Shown here: in pieces, positions 42,790 to 52,234 of the stretch
How positions within the stretch are numbered: position 1 is the first letter of the stretch
How the letters are laid out: each line of letters begins with the position of its first letter
Assembly (NCBI GenBank): GCA_963840235.1
Contig: CAWIYC010000001.1
Span: forward strand, 186,001-250,000
Reading direction: 5' to 3'
Source: JBBRHQ01 sp963840235
GTDB taxonomy: Bacteria; Actinomycetota; Thermoleophilia; Solirubrobacterales; 70-9
DNA length: 64,000 bases
Made by a program: the position numbers and the translations under genes
The notes under the pieces: model-generated
The model's database searches: none
What the model saw: the letters and a program-made list of their open reading frames with translations, nothing else
Told to the model about the DNA's origin: nothing

Positions 42790-43173
42790 CTCCCAAGTCC
42801 GTGTGGCTAGCCCTTTCAGTCTTTCCGCACTCAGGGTCTTCTGCCTGCCAACTGACCTCAAGGTTGTCCTCCCCCGTGGCGAAGTCGCCGGCCTCCGGTG
42901 CCTCGGCGACCGCCAGGCCGCCATCCTCGCCCACCTCCTTGCTGGTTGTCAAGCGTAAACGCGAGCCCTTGCTTGCCCAAGAGCGTCGATGGCGCCTCAA
43001 GCGGCGCGGAGGCGAGATTCGGGTTCGTGGAGATCAAGCACGATCCGACCGCCTACGTCTTCGAGCTCCACACGGTGCTTGTGCTGGATGCGCCCTCCAA
43101 GTCCTTCGCGGCGAGCAAGATCATCTCGGCCTCGGTTGGGCGGTTCCCCCGGTCCGGCGAACATCCAATGGAG
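42790..43173. other. Non-coding stretch with a possible orphan coding fragment
   Basis: No complete gene. On the plus strand 43015-43140 reads FGFVEIKHDPTAYVFELHTV then LVLDAPSKSFAASKI, which has protein-like composition but no start, stop context or family I recognise. Confidence 0.3.
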
Positions 43174-43315
43174 CTCTCAAGACTCCACGAATCGGCTTGC
43201 AGCAAGCCGATCGCAATTCGATCGCGCAGCACCTGACTTTCCAAGGGAAAAGACCTGCAAAGCGGCGTTCCCGCGAACCCTGGGCATCGTCTCGAAACCC
43301 CCCGCCACCCCCTCA
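43174..43315 (+). repeat. Class II element end with degenerate tRNA-Ser fragment, copy H
   Basis: 43174-43232 matches 27605-27660; GAAAAGACCTGCAAAGCGGC (43246) resembles sequence before the fragments at 24511 and 52126. 43284-43315 keeps GGCATCGTCTCGAAA and CCACCCCCTC but has lost the variable and T arms. Confidence 0.55.
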
Positions 43316-43407
43316 GCGCCGCCGATGGGACCCGCAGCGACAATTAATACAGGGTGACCGCGTCCACCCGGCCGAGGCTAAGCAGTCCCCGGCGCGTGCC
43401 CTGGACG

Positions 43408-44472
43408 CTAGGAGCGGTTGCGCACCAGCTCCAGCGCGTACTGCGGCCACCATTGGCCTGCCGAGGGCGCTCCGCGGCAGGTTCCGTCGCTCTCGCCGGG
43501 CACCTTGATCCAGAGGTAGGCGTCCACCAGCCGCTGGCCGGTGTCGGTGGTGGGGTAGTCGCCCAGTGCTTGTCCGGGCGGGTTGCACCACTTCGGCCCT
43601 TCGTGGTCCTTGCCCGTCGGTCCGTTGCCGTTGCGGCTGGTGTCGACGACGAAGTGGGCGCCGCCCAGCTGGCGTGACAGCGCGCGCCCGTAGCGGACGC
43701 TCGTGCCCGTCCGGTAGAAGTTGGCCACGTTCAGGGCGAAGCCGTCGGCCGCTCGGATGCCGGCCTGGCGCAGCGGTCCCGCGAGTCGCGACGAGGTGCG
43801 GATCCAGCCCGCGTTGCCCGCGTCCAGGTACACGCTGGTGCGCGGGCGCGCGGACAGCGTACGGACCGCGAAGCGCAACAGCTTGTAGCGCGCGGCGCGC
43901 GCGGCACGCGTCAGGCAGCCCTGAACGGCCTGTGGGATGGCGTCGGGCTCGAGGATGATCGCGGTGCGGCCTGGGCCGAGCCCGCGCGCAAAGCCGTGGA
44001 CCCACCTGCGGTAGGCATGTGCGGATGGGGCGCCGCCGGCCGAGTAGCTGCCGCAGTCGCGGCCGGGGATGTAGTAGGCCACCAGCAGGGCGGTCTTGCC
44101 GGCCCGGGCGGCGCGCTGGGTGAGGGAGCGCACACGCCCCGTGACGTCGCTGCCGTCGGCGATCCAGGCGGCGGTCGGGCGCCTCGCCAGCTGGGTCATC
44201 GCGTCCGCGTCCTCAGCGCGCCCCTCGACTCTCCACAGGGCGGCCTGGCGAGCCGCGTGGCTGGCGGGATCGACGTAGATGGACTGGCCGGCCAGCGGAT
44301 TCCCGGCTGCGGGGGCGGGCTCGCCCCGCGATCGCTCCCCGTCCTTTCCCGAGGAGCAACTGGCAATGATCAGCGCCACAGGCAAGACCGCGAGGGCCCG
44401 GAGAAGCGCCCGGCGGGCTGAACGAAAGTGCGGCACCCGATCGAGCATAGACCCGGCCCGGCCACTTCGCAC
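43408..44472 (-). CDS. cslZ: GH6 endoglucanase-type lipoprotein, CslZ-like
   Basis: 354 aa (ATG 44448 is an alternative). Signal with lipobox LIIASCS (Cys39). GH6 motifs: SIYVDPASHAARQAALW, TALLVAYYIPGRDCGSYSAG and TAIILEPDAIPQ with the conserved Asp; then VYLDAGNAGWI, HFVVDTSRNGNG and DAYLWIKVPGESDG. Hydrolyses beta-1,4-glucan outside the membrane. Divergent from cslA by 215 bases. In Streptomyces a GH6 enzyme (CslZ) is encoded with cslA and glxA, so this likely trims the same polymer. Confidence 0.85.
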   Translation of the reverse strand: MRSGRAGSMLDRVPHFRSARRALLRALAVLPVALIIASCSSGKDGERSRGEPAPAAGNPLAGQSIYVDPASHAARQAALWRVEGRAEDADAMTQLARRPTAAWIADGSDVTGRVRSLTQRAARAGKTALLVAYYIPGRDCGSYSAGGAPSAHAYRRWVHGFARGLGPGRTAIILEPDAIPQAVQGCLTRAARAARYKLLRFAVRTLSARPRTSVYLDAGNAGWIRTSSRLAGPLRQAGIRAADGFALNVANFYRTGTSVRYGRALSRQLGGAHFVVDTSRNGNGPTGKDHEGPKWCNPPGQALGDYPTTDTGQRLVDAYLWIKVPGESDGTCRGAPSAGQWWPQYALELVRNRS

Positions 44473-44687
44473 GTAGACCGCGGCCGAGTCCGTCCATCAA
44501 ATCTGGCACGAATTGCTTGAGAGTTTGAACAACCTCTCCAAGAAAAGGTGGCAGTTTGCGCAACTTCTCGAGAGCCACACGTGAGTTTGGGGGCCGGCAT
44601 GCGTTGCGTGGGTACGGACGTTTCCCGACCGTGACCCCGCCGCGCGGGACGGTCGCCGTCTGCCTGCGACTTCTCGAACCACCCCAT

Positions 44688-46433
44688 ATGCCAACTCCCA
44701 CGACCGAATACGACTACGAGGCCCGAAGCCGGGCGGCCGGTCCCGTGACCGAGCCACCCGTGGACGGCCCCTACCGTGTCCGCTTCCGTCGCCTCGACGG
44801 CTCACGGCCGGTCCGCAGCACGCTGCTCGTGGTGGCCGCGCTGTTGCTGTTGGGTGGGTTCCTGGCCTGGCTGATGCTGCCCAGCCACTGGCCCTCCGGC
44901 GAAGCGGGGCTGGTTATCAAGGCCGCCTCGATCGCCATGACCGTGACCACCGGGGTCATCGGCCTGTTCGCGTTTCTCAACCTGGCCACGCTGTGTCGGG
45001 CGACGCTGCTCGCGCGGGACCCGATCCCAGTGCGCGCCGCGCCGCGGCGACGCGTGGCGTTCGTGACCACGATCTTGCCGTCGGCCGAGCCGATGGATCT
45101 GGTGGTCCCGACGCTCGAGGCCGCCCTGCAGATCCGCTATGAGGGCAAGATCGATGTCTGGCTGCTCGACGAGGGCGATGACCCGGCGGTAAGAGAGACG
45201 TGCACCGGTCTCGGGGTGAACCACTTCAGCCGGCGCGGGATCAAGCGTTGGAACCGTCCCTCGGGCCCGTTTAAGGCCAAGAGCAAGCACGGCAACTGGA
45301 ACGCCTGGCTCGACGCCCATGGCGACGACTACGAGTTCGTGCTCGGCGTCGACCCAGACCACGTTCCACTGCCCAACTACGCCGAGCGCCTACTGGGCTA
45401 CTTCCGCGACCCCGACGTCGCCTTCGTGGTCGGCCCGCAGGTCTACGGTAACTACGAGGGTTTCGTCGTCCGCGCCGCAGAGTCCCAGCAGTTTCTGTTC
45501 CACTCGCTGCTGCAGAGGGCGGGCAACCGCTCGCGCACACCGATGCTGGTCGGCACCAACAACGCGCTGCGCGTCAGCGCGCTGCGCCAGATCGGGGGGT
45601 TCCAGGACTCGATCACCGAGGACATGGCCACCGGCCTGGCCTTGCACGGAACGCGCAATACGGAGACCTCGCGGCGCTGGACGTCCGTCTACACCCCCGA
45701 CGTGGTCGCGGTGGGAGAGGGCCCCTCGTCGTTCAGCGACTACTTCAGTCAGCAGGACCGCTGGTCGCGCGGCACCGACGAGGTTCTTTGCAGCAGGCTC
45801 TGGCGGCTGGCGCACCGGCTCTCGCCGCGGGCGCTGGCTCACTACTCACTGCTCATGTGCTACTACCCGACCGTCGCGATCGCCTGGGTGCTGGGCGCGC
45901 TCAACGGCATCCTCTACTTCTCCCTCGGCGCCGGCGGTGTGGAGGTGCCGGCGCACCTCTGGCTGATGCTCTACCTGGACGCCGCCACGCTGCAGGTGGG
46001 CCTCTACATCTTTAACCGCAGGCACAATGTGAGCCCGCACGAAAAGGAGGGGTCCTCCGGCTTGATGGGCCTGCTCATCTCGGCCCTCTCGGCCCCCGTC
46101 TACGCCGCCTCACTGGCCTCGGTGCTGCTGCGCCGCGCCACGGGCTTCGTAACCACGCCCAAGGGCGAGGCCGGAACGCGAGATCGCCTCGCGACCTTCC
46201 GAAAGCACCTTCTCTGGGGGCTCGTCTTCGGCGTCCCGCTAGCCCTCGGCGTCGCCCTGGGGCGAGACCACGCCTCGATGCGCGTCTGGTCTTTGCTCTC
46301 GCTGGCAGTCTGCCTGCTTCCGGTGGCGATCTGGCGGACGGAGACGACAGCCCAGCGGCGCCCTCGCCGCGACGCCGCCGAGGTTGAAGAGCCCAAGCTG
46401 AGCCGGATCGCGCTCGACAGGGTGGGCTCATGA
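44688..46433 (+). CDS. cslA: Cellulose-synthase-like family 2 glycosyltransferase, CslA-like
   Basis: 581 aa from ATG 44688 (PTPTTEYDYEARSR). Two N-terminal membrane helices (~44-63, 83-105), a GT2 domain with VWLLDEGDDP (Asp), FVLGVDPDHVP (D-x-D), TEDMATGL (TED) and QQDRWSRG (Q-x-x-R-W), then four or so C-terminal helices. No PilZ domain follows, as in actinobacterial CslA. Would polymerise UDP-glucose into a beta-glucan and export it. Overlaps glxA by 4 bases. Confidence 0.88.
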   Translation: MPTPTTEYDYEARSRAAGPVTEPPVDGPYRVRFRRLDGSRPVRSTLLVVAALLLLGGFLAWLMLPSHWPSGEAGLVIKAASIAMTVTTGVIGLFAFLNLATLCRATLLARDPIPVRAAPRRRVAFVTTILPSAEPMDLVVPTLEAALQIRYEGKIDVWLLDEGDDPAVRETCTGLGVNHFSRRGIKRWNRPSGPFKAKSKHGNWNAWLDAHGDDYEFVLGVDPDHVPLPNYAERLLGYFRDPDVAFVVGPQVYGNYEGFVVRAAESQQFLFHSLLQRAGNRSRTPMLVGTNNALRVSALRQIGGFQDSITEDMATGLALHGTRNTETSRRWTSVYTPDVVAVGEGPSSFSDYFSQQDRWSRGTDEVLCSRLWRLAHRLSPRALAHYSLLMCYYPTVAIAWVLGALNGILYFSLGAGGVEVPAHLWLMLYLDAATLQVGLYIFNRRHNVSPHEKEGSSGLMGLLISALSAPVYAASLASVLLRRATGFVTTPKGEAGTRDRLATFRKHLLWGLVFGVPLALGVALGRDHASMRVWSLLSLAVCLLPVAIWRTETTAQRRPRRDAAEVEEPKLSRIALDRVGS

Positions 46434-48361
46434 GCGAGCCCACACGCCGACGGATCGTCAGGAGGCTGGCCGCGCTGCTGGTTCTCGGCGGCCTGGTCGC
46501 GGTCAACGGCCCGACGCTCGTTTCCGCCGCGCGCCACGCCCTGCACGAATACGAGATCAACAGCTCGAGCTACAAGCAGCGCAACGGCCACTGGTCGATC
46601 CTCGACGCGCCCGAGAACATGCAGGTCAACGCGATCCATGCCGCGCTGCTGCGCACGGGCAAGGTGCTGCTGATCGCCGGCTCGGGCAACGACCGCCAGC
46701 AGTTCGAGGCGGGCAAGTTCGAGACGCTGCTCTGGGATCCGAAGACCGACGACTTCAAGCGAATCCACACGCCCTCGGACATGTTCTGCGCGGGCCATAC
46801 GTTCCTGCCTGACGGCAAGCTCCTTATCGCCGGCGGCACCCGCCGCTACGAGACCCTCCCGGAGAACATCAAGCGCGCGGCAGGGGTGATGACGATCAAG
46901 AACGAGGACCCCGACGGCCCGCCGTTGCCCCTCGAGCGCGGCACGGAGCTCGTCTCGCCCAGCGGTCACGCGTACCGCACCCGGAACGAGGTTACGGTCA
47001 AGCCGGCTGAGAAGCAGGTCGCCGCCGACGGCACCACCACGGTCACCGCCAGCGAGACCGAGGTCTGGGTCAAGGCGGTCGAGAAGGACAAAGCGTCGGT
47101 CGTCAAGCGGCCGACTCAGTTCACCATCTCCGGCGTCCCCCCCCAGCGGAGTCACGCGATCTACGGCTACTCGACCTACCTGACCAAGCAGAAGCAGGAG
47201 TTCTGGGGCGACAACAAGTCCTACCTGTTCGATCCGGTGAAAGAGCGTTACGAGAAGGTCGACAACATGGACTTGGCTCGTTGGTACCCGACGCTCGTCG
47301 GCCTCGAGGACGGGCGCGTCCTGGCCGTGTCGGGGCTGGACGGGTTCGGGCGCATGATCGACGGCCACAACGAGATCTACGATCCGCAGACCAAGCAGTG
47401 GACCACCCATCCGGAGCTGCGCCGCACGTTTCCGACCTATCCCTCGCTGTTCCTGATGCCAAGCGGGAAGCTGTTCTACACGGGCAGCAACGCCGGCTTC
47501 GGCTCGGACAAGATCGGGCGCGACCCCGGGATCTGGGACCTGAGCGACAACTCCTTCGACAAGGTTCCCGGCCTGCGGAAGCCACGCGAGACCGAGACCA
47601 GCGGCAGTGTCCTGCTCCCGCCGGCCCAGGACCAGCGCTACATGATCGCCGGCGGCGGCGGGATCGGCGAGTCGAAGAAGTCCACCGACCGGACCGACGT
47701 GATCGATCTCAAACGGCCAGCGCCGCGCTTCAAGCCCGGACCTGACCTGGCCGAGCCGGTTCGCTACCCGAACATGGTGATCACGCCCGACGACGGGGTA
47801 GTGATCACCGGCGGCTCGAGCGGCTACCGGGGCGAGGGCGCAAGCGATGTACTGATCTGCCATCTCTACGACCCGAAGACCGGCGATTTGACGCGTGGGG
47901 CCGACCCGACCGTCGGGCGCAACTACCACTCCTCGGCGCTGCTGCTCCCCGATGGGCGCGTGGTCACGTTGGGCAGCGACTCCCTCTACGCGAACGCCGA
48001 CAACACGATCCCGGGCACATTCGAAAAGCGCATCGAGATCTATTCCCCGCCCTACCTCTACGCCGACGATCGCCCGGCCATCACGAGCGGCCCGGACCTG
48101 TTGCAGCGCGGCGGAACCGCGCGCTTCGACACCTCCGACCCGCGCGCGATCCGAGCCGCGCGCCTGATCCGCCCGAGCGCCGTAACCCACGTCACCGACG
48201 TCGAACAGCGCTCGATCGCCCTGAACTTCACCCGCCGCGAAGACGGAATCGAGGTCACGATCCCGGGCAGCGCCGGCCTGGTTCCGTCCGGGTGGTACAT
48301 GCTGTTCGTCGACAACGCCGACGGCACGCCGTCTGAGGCCCGCTGGGTTCAAGTCGGGTAG
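46430..48361 (+). CDS. glxA: Galactose-oxidase-like radical copper oxidase, GlxA-like
   Basis: 643 aa, membrane-anchored by LAALLVLGGLVAVNGP. Kelch propeller and C-terminal DUF1929 (~545-640). Likely cofactor residues: Cys120 in DMFCAGHTFLPDG, Trp285 in ARWYPTLVGLEDG, Tyr317 in HNEIYDP, Tyr499-His500 in GRNYHSSALLLPDG, and His587 in TPRSAVTHVTD-like context (AVTHVTD). In Streptomyces GlxA oxidises the glycan made by CslA at hyphal tips and needs copper delivery. Translationally coupled to cslA (ATGA). Confidence 0.88.
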   Translation: MSEPTRRRIVRRLAALLVLGGLVAVNGPTLVSAARHALHEYEINSSSYKQRNGHWSILDAPENMQVNAIHAALLRTGKVLLIAGSGNDRQQFEAGKFETLLWDPKTDDFKRIHTPSDMFCAGHTFLPDGKLLIAGGTRRYETLPENIKRAAGVMTIKNEDPDGPPLPLERGTELVSPSGHAYRTRNEVTVKPAEKQVAADGTTTVTASETEVWVKAVEKDKASVVKRPTQFTISGVPPQRSHAIYGYSTYLTKQKQEFWGDNKSYLFDPVKERYEKVDNMDLARWYPTLVGLEDGRVLAVSGLDGFGRMIDGHNEIYDPQTKQWTTHPELRRTFPTYPSLFLMPSGKLFYTGSNAGFGSDKIGRDPGIWDLSDNSFDKVPGLRKPRETETSGSVLLPPAQDQRYMIAGGGGIGESKKSTDRTDVIDLKRPAPRFKPGPDLAEPVRYPNMVITPDDGVVITGGSSGYRGEGASDVLICHLYDPKTGDLTRGADPTVGRNYHSSALLLPDGRVVTLGSDSLYANADNTIPGTFEKRIEIYSPPYLYADDRPAITSGPDLLQRGGTARFDTSDPRAIRAARLIRPSAVTHVTDVEQRSIALNFTRREDGIEVTIPGSAGLVPSGWYMLFVDNADGTPSEARWVQVG

Positions 48362-48860
48362 AACTAGGCTGGCAGCACCGCCCTGCGCGACCGGCGCGAC
48401 CAGCCCTGCCGCGCGCGCAGGACGGCCTGGCCACTCGGGCGAATCACGAAATGCGGGATCCGCGGGTCGAAACCCTGACCCTGACACTCCCCGTCCCTAG
48501 AACAGCTCTCCAACTACATCGGCGACGTTGGGATCGAGGCTGCCACAGGCGTCAACGACGGCGGCCAACTCAACTCCGCAATCGAAAACTCCATTAATGG
48601 TTTGCGCCCCGGCCTTTGCTGCAATAGTTTCGTTTCACTCGGCGAGGTGGGGTGGTGCGCTGAGTAGGTTCACCCAGGGAGCCCCGAAGGCCATATCCGC
48701 CGCTGCTCGATTTCCCGCGCGGCCGTCTTCGGATCAAAGTCCTCGGCGACCTCACGGCCTGTCCCCAGCGACAGAGACAGCCGAAACGAAAGACCCCGGA
48801 AGGCCCGACAGGCGTCCCGGGGAACTTTAGGAGGCTCGCAAGGGCCGGAGGGAGACGTCA
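48362..48860. other. Intergenic stretch, no supported gene
   Basis: About 500 bases after glxA. No frame has motifs or a ribosome site. An imperfect inverted pair CCCCGG ... CCGGGG (~48793-48821) and AGGAGG-like sequence precede the next start. Confidence 0.5.
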
Positions 48861-49619
48861 ATGAGGAAGCATCTTGTTTGGGTGGCAGGCCTGGCGGCAG
48901 TGTTCGCCGCAGCGGGCATTGCCGTCGCGGCCGGCGGAACCACACAGAAGATCAGCGGCAAGGCGACCCCGTCGAAGCTGCCTGAACACAAGCGCGTGGG
49001 CGTCTCGCTCAAGTTCAGCGAGACCACGGGCACGACCGATCCGAGCGGAGTTCAGCCGGCGACGCGCGAGGCAAAGATCTTTCTCGACAAGGACTTCTCC
49101 CTCACGACCAAGGGCCTGCCCAAGTGCAGGGTGGACGCGCTCATTGACAAGTCCACCGCCGAGGCGAAGGCCGCCTGCGGTGACTCCCAGGTGGGGGTCG
49201 GCAGCGCCGTCGCGAGGATCTCAAACGGAGCCGGCGGCCACATCGACATCCCGGCCGTGGTCACGGCGTTTAACGGAAAGCCCGGCTCAGCGGTTGGGTT
49301 GCCATCGCTGGGCGGCAAGCCGATCATGATTCTGCACATTGTGATCGGCGCCAGCGGCGCGGTCGACGTCCCCCTCTCGATCACGAGGGTGCCTGGCGCC
49401 TACGGGACCGAGCTTGCGACCTTCCCCGGCGCGGAATCTCAGCCGATTCGCAACCTGACCTTGACCCTCCACCGCTCATTCACGGCCCACGGCAAGCACA
49501 AGGACTATGTCTCCGCTCGGTGCAGCCACGGCCAGCTGCTCTACAAGGGTAGATTCGCCTACGTTGGGAGCCCATCGCTCACGGCGACGAGCTCGCAGCA
49601 CTGCACCGTTAGGCAGTAG
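48861..49619 (+). CDS. Secreted protein of unknown function, 252 aa
   Basis: Signal peptide MRKHLVWVAGLAAVFAAAGI with AGG cleavage region. A beta-rich body follows: KRVGVSLKFSETTGTTD, REAKIFLDKDFSLTTKGLPK, then CRVDALIDKS and AACGDSQVGVGSAVA with paired cysteines. It resembles an actinobacterial exported family of unknown role often present in several copies. Monocistronic, downstream of glxA. Confidence 0.7.
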   Translation: MRKHLVWVAGLAAVFAAAGIAVAAGGTTQKISGKATPSKLPEHKRVGVSLKFSETTGTTDPSGVQPATREAKIFLDKDFSLTTKGLPKCRVDALIDKSTAEAKAACGDSQVGVGSAVARISNGAGGHIDIPAVVTAFNGKPGSAVGLPSLGGKPIMILHIVIGASGAVDVPLSITRVPGAYGTELATFPGAESQPIRNLTLTLHRSFTAHGKHKDYVSARCSHGQLLYKGRFAYVGSPSLTATSSQHCTVRQ

Positions 49620-49747
49620 GGAAGGAGACCTCTGAACAGCCCCGGTCGCCCTCGGCCCGCCTGCGTTTGACTCAGCGCAGGCGGGCGGCCGCGAACCCAG
49701 AGGACAACCGCCCGGCGCCCAATCCGCCAGGGCGACGACTGGGGATG

Positions 49748-50198
49748 CTGGGAGGCCGGCTGGAAGGGGTCGCTGCCCGAGGAGGAGGTGCGTGCCCGGG
49801 TCGCGGGCGCTCGTCAGATGCTCGCAGCGTCCACCGAGGAGTTCGATCCCACGCTTCCCGGACTGTTCGCCGGCGACCCGCCGGCCGAGTTCGTTCCGCT
49901 GCTCAAGGAGATCGCCGCCGCCGTCCGCCCCGAAAGCCTCAGGACGCAGCTGTCGATCATGGCCGAGGCCGACCAGCGGGACCTGCTGCCCCTCATCACC
50001 GTGCCGACCCTGCTGATCTGGGGCGAGCTCGACGCGCGTTCGCCGCTCAACGTCGCCCACCAGTTCGAGCGGGCCATCCCGGGCTCGGAGCTCGTCGTGA
50101 TCCCGGACGCCGGTCACGTCAGCAACCTCGAGCAGGTCGAGCGATTCAACGAGACCGTGCGCGCGTTCTGTCGCGGTCGTAAGCCGCGTTCGGCATGA
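49748..50198 (+). pseudogene. Alpha/beta hydrolase C-terminal half
   Basis: The frame reads AGWKGSLPEEEVRARVAGAR ... TVPTLLIWGELDARSPLNVA ... VIPDAGHVSNLEQVERFNET, the lid, acid strand and catalytic-His loop of an alpha/beta hydrolase. The N-terminal half with the nucleophile is missing; an internal ATG at 49818 could at most make a 126-residue fragment. 50199-50437 has no gene. Confidence 0.65.
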
Positions 50199-50437
50199 GG
50201 GGTTGGCCGCCCGGCGTAGTCTCGGCCGAGGCAGATGGCGCTGAAGTCGGACTCTCTCAAACGGGCAGCCAGGAGCCACTCGAGCCCGGTGGTAACCGAA
50301 CTGAGCGAATCTCAGATCACCCCAGAGCGCCTGAGACCGCTCAACAGCTCCCATACCTTCGATGCCCTGTCCACGAATGGGTCCCAGCAGGCTGGCGGTC
50401 GAGGTCGCCTTTCGCCTCGCCGGCGAAGGCCCGGCGA

Positions 50438-51430
50438 CTAGCGGTGCTTGACGCCCTCCTCCACGAAGTTCGCGCGCCGCGGCTCGGTGATCGGCAGGTC
50501 GCCAAGCGCCTGGTCGATCGCGTCGAGGGTGTCCTGCGAGAGCTCCACGCCCGAGGCTTCCACATTCGAGTAGACCTGCTCAGGCCGGGAGGCGCCGATG
50601 ATCGCCGAGGCGAGGTTCTCCTGGCGCAGGACCCATGCGAGCGCCATCGTCGCCATGCTCAGCCCGGCGCCCTCGGCGATCGGTATCAGCCGCTGGACCG
50701 CCTCGAGCAGATCGTCTGAGCGGTAGCGGTCCATCGCCCAGTTCATCTCGTCGCTGGCGGCGCGCGAGTCCTCGGGTGGCGGCTCGCCCGGCGTGTACTT
50801 GCCGGTCAGCACTCCCTGGGCGAGCGGCGACCAGACGATCTGCGAGATCCCGTGCTGCTCGCAGAGGGGGATCAGCTCGGCCTCGGGCGCCCGCCAGATC
50901 ATGTTGTACTGCGGCTGCGAGGAGACGAACTTCTTCGCGTTCGGGACCTCGAGGCCGGCCTCAGTCTGCTCAACCGTCCATTCGCTGAAGCCGATCTCAC
51001 GCGCCTTGCCGGCTTCGCAGACCTCGGTGAGCGCCTCCATCGTCTCCTCGATCGGCGTCTCGGGATCGGGGCGGTGGCACTGGTAGAGGTCGACGTAGTC
51101 GGTCTGCAGTCGCTCGAGCGAAGCGTCGATCTGCTTGTGGATCTGCTCGCGCGAGAGGCCGCGGTCGGTTTCCGACATCGGGAAGAAGACCTTGGTGGCG
51201 AGCACGTAGGAGCCGCGGTCGAAGTCCTCTAGCACCTCGCCCCAGACGGACTCAGCCGCGCCGCCGCCGTAGACGTTGGCGGTGTCGAAGAAGTTGATCC
51301 CGGCATCGAAGGCCGCGCGGGTGCAGGCCTCGGTGTGCTCTTGCGCCACCCCACCGCCGTAGGTAAGCCAGGAGCCGAGCGAGATCTCCGAGACCTCTAT
51401 GTCCGAATCCCCGAGCTTGCGGAGCCTCAC
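50438..51430 (-). CDS. Aldo/keto reductase, potassium-channel-beta-like
   Basis: 330 aa from GTG 51430 (VRLRKLGDSDIEVSEISLGS). AKR tetrad: Asp in FFDTANVYGGG, Tyr same motif, Lys in YVLATKVFFP, His in DLYQCHRPDPETP. NADP-binding C-terminus AIIGASRPEQVYSNVEASGV. Matches AKR family proteins related to Kv-beta / YghZ. NADPH-dependent reduction of an aldehyde or ketone in the cytoplasm; substrate unknown. Confidence 0.9.
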   Translation of the reverse strand: MRLRKLGDSDIEVSEISLGSWLTYGGGVAQEHTEACTRAAFDAGINFFDTANVYGGGAAESVWGEVLEDFDRGSYVLATKVFFPMSETDRGLSREQIHKQIDASLERLQTDYVDLYQCHRPDPETPIEETMEALTEVCEAGKAREIGFSEWTVEQTEAGLEVPNAKKFVSSQPQYNMIWRAPEAELIPLCEQHGISQIVWSPLAQGVLTGKYTPGEPPPEDSRAASDEMNWAMDRYRSDDLLEAVQRLIPIAEGAGLSMATMALAWVLRQENLASAIIGASRPEQVYSNVEASGVELSQDTLDAIDQALGDLPITEPRRANFVEEGVKHR

Positions 51431-51636
51431 CCTGCGGACCCTACACCGTCGCTCTAGTCCTGCCCGGAACCGGCTGGGCTTATGCCAGCCCGGGGAAGAG
51501 GTGATTGACCTCCGCCAACAGCACTGAGCCCGGGGTGACACTGATCTCCCCTTTAGCAGGGACGGTCTCGGCACTCAGCCACGGCAACCCCAGCCTCCAA
51601 GGGTGCCTGGATGAAGAACACGCTGAGGGCGCCCAG

Positions 51637-52026
51637 CTAGCTTCGCAGCAGCTTCGCCAACCTGTCCACCTCTGCGGCGGTGACGGTCAGCTCAGGATGG
51701 CGGAGGACGCCGAGTGGCTCGAGTCCGCGGACCGGGGTGCGAAACGAGATGAGCACGCCGCTGTCCCCGTTGGTCGCGAACGTCAGGCCCCGGTCGGTAA
51801 TCGCCAGGCGCGCGGGTCCCGCCGTTTTCCAGAATGCGTACGGCCCCGTCACCGCTGCATCGGTGATGTTCGCCAGCGGTGTTGACAGCCGCCACCGACC
51901 GAAACGGACCTCGAGAGCATCGTCGCCCACGTCGACCCAGGCGTTCGCAGGCGTGATGCCGAACGCGCGGGCCGGCGCGCGATAGGACCGCGCGAAGGCA
52001 AAGCCGAACCGCTCGACGCTGCTCAC
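51637..52026 (-). CDS. Conserved hypothetical protein, 129 aa
   Basis: MSSVERFGFAFARSYRAPAR starts a small beta-rich protein: WVDVGDDALEVRFGRWRLST, ITDAAVTGPYAFWKTAGPAR, FATNGDSGVLISFRTPVRGL. No signal peptide or membrane span. It looks like a PH-like or hypothetical actinobacterial fold; I do not recognise a function. Start 64 bases from the neighbouring element-end repeat. Confidence 0.6.
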   Translation of the reverse strand: MSSVERFGFAFARSYRAPARAFGITPANAWVDVGDDALEVRFGRWRLSTPLANITDAAVTGPYAFWKTAGPARLAITDRGLTFATNGDSGVLISFRTPVRGLEPLGVLRHPELTVTAAEVDRLAKLLRS

Positions 52027-52090
52027 GGAGCGATATTACGCCGGTTCCATCCAAGCCAGATCCGATGGGCTTGGAGACTTTCGAGTTCAC

Positions 52091-52152
52091 GCGAAAAGGA
52101 CCTGTAAAAGGGGCGTTTCCACGTTCGTGGGTTCGAATTCCCCACCTCTCCG
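52091..52152 (+). repeat. tRNA-Ser(GGA-type) 3' fragment with element-end-like lead
   Basis: GCGAAAAGGACCTGTAAAAG (52091) resembles 43245 and 24465. 52126-52152 is a T arm plus acceptor: GTGGG-TTCGAAT-TCCCCAC and CCTCTCC-G, matching the GGAGAGG acceptor of the tRNA at 7174 but with one extra T. Not a functional tRNA. Confidence 0.6.
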
Positions 52153-52234
52153 CTTTCTATGCTGCGCCAGGCTGTTGGCAGTCTGGGCTGCTGGTTCGTT
52201 CGCGGGCCAGAAGTGCTTGAAGTGGCTCCCTGGG

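Noticed and set aside
8311..43315. tRNA-derived SINE-like retroelement as explanation for the tRNA fragments
   Set aside because: All fragments are 3'-terminal with left edges in or near the anticodon loop and the same orientation downstream of an intact tRNA; site-specific integration explains this more simply, and no reverse transcriptase or A-rich tail is present.
44473..44687. Possible riboswitch (c-di-GMP type) in front of cslA
   Set aside because: The leader has some pairing potential but no conserved GEMM core that I can identify.
46100..48487. Minus-strand ORF of 795 codons
   Set aside because: Antisense to cslA and glxA; Arg/Val/Asp-rich shadow composition.
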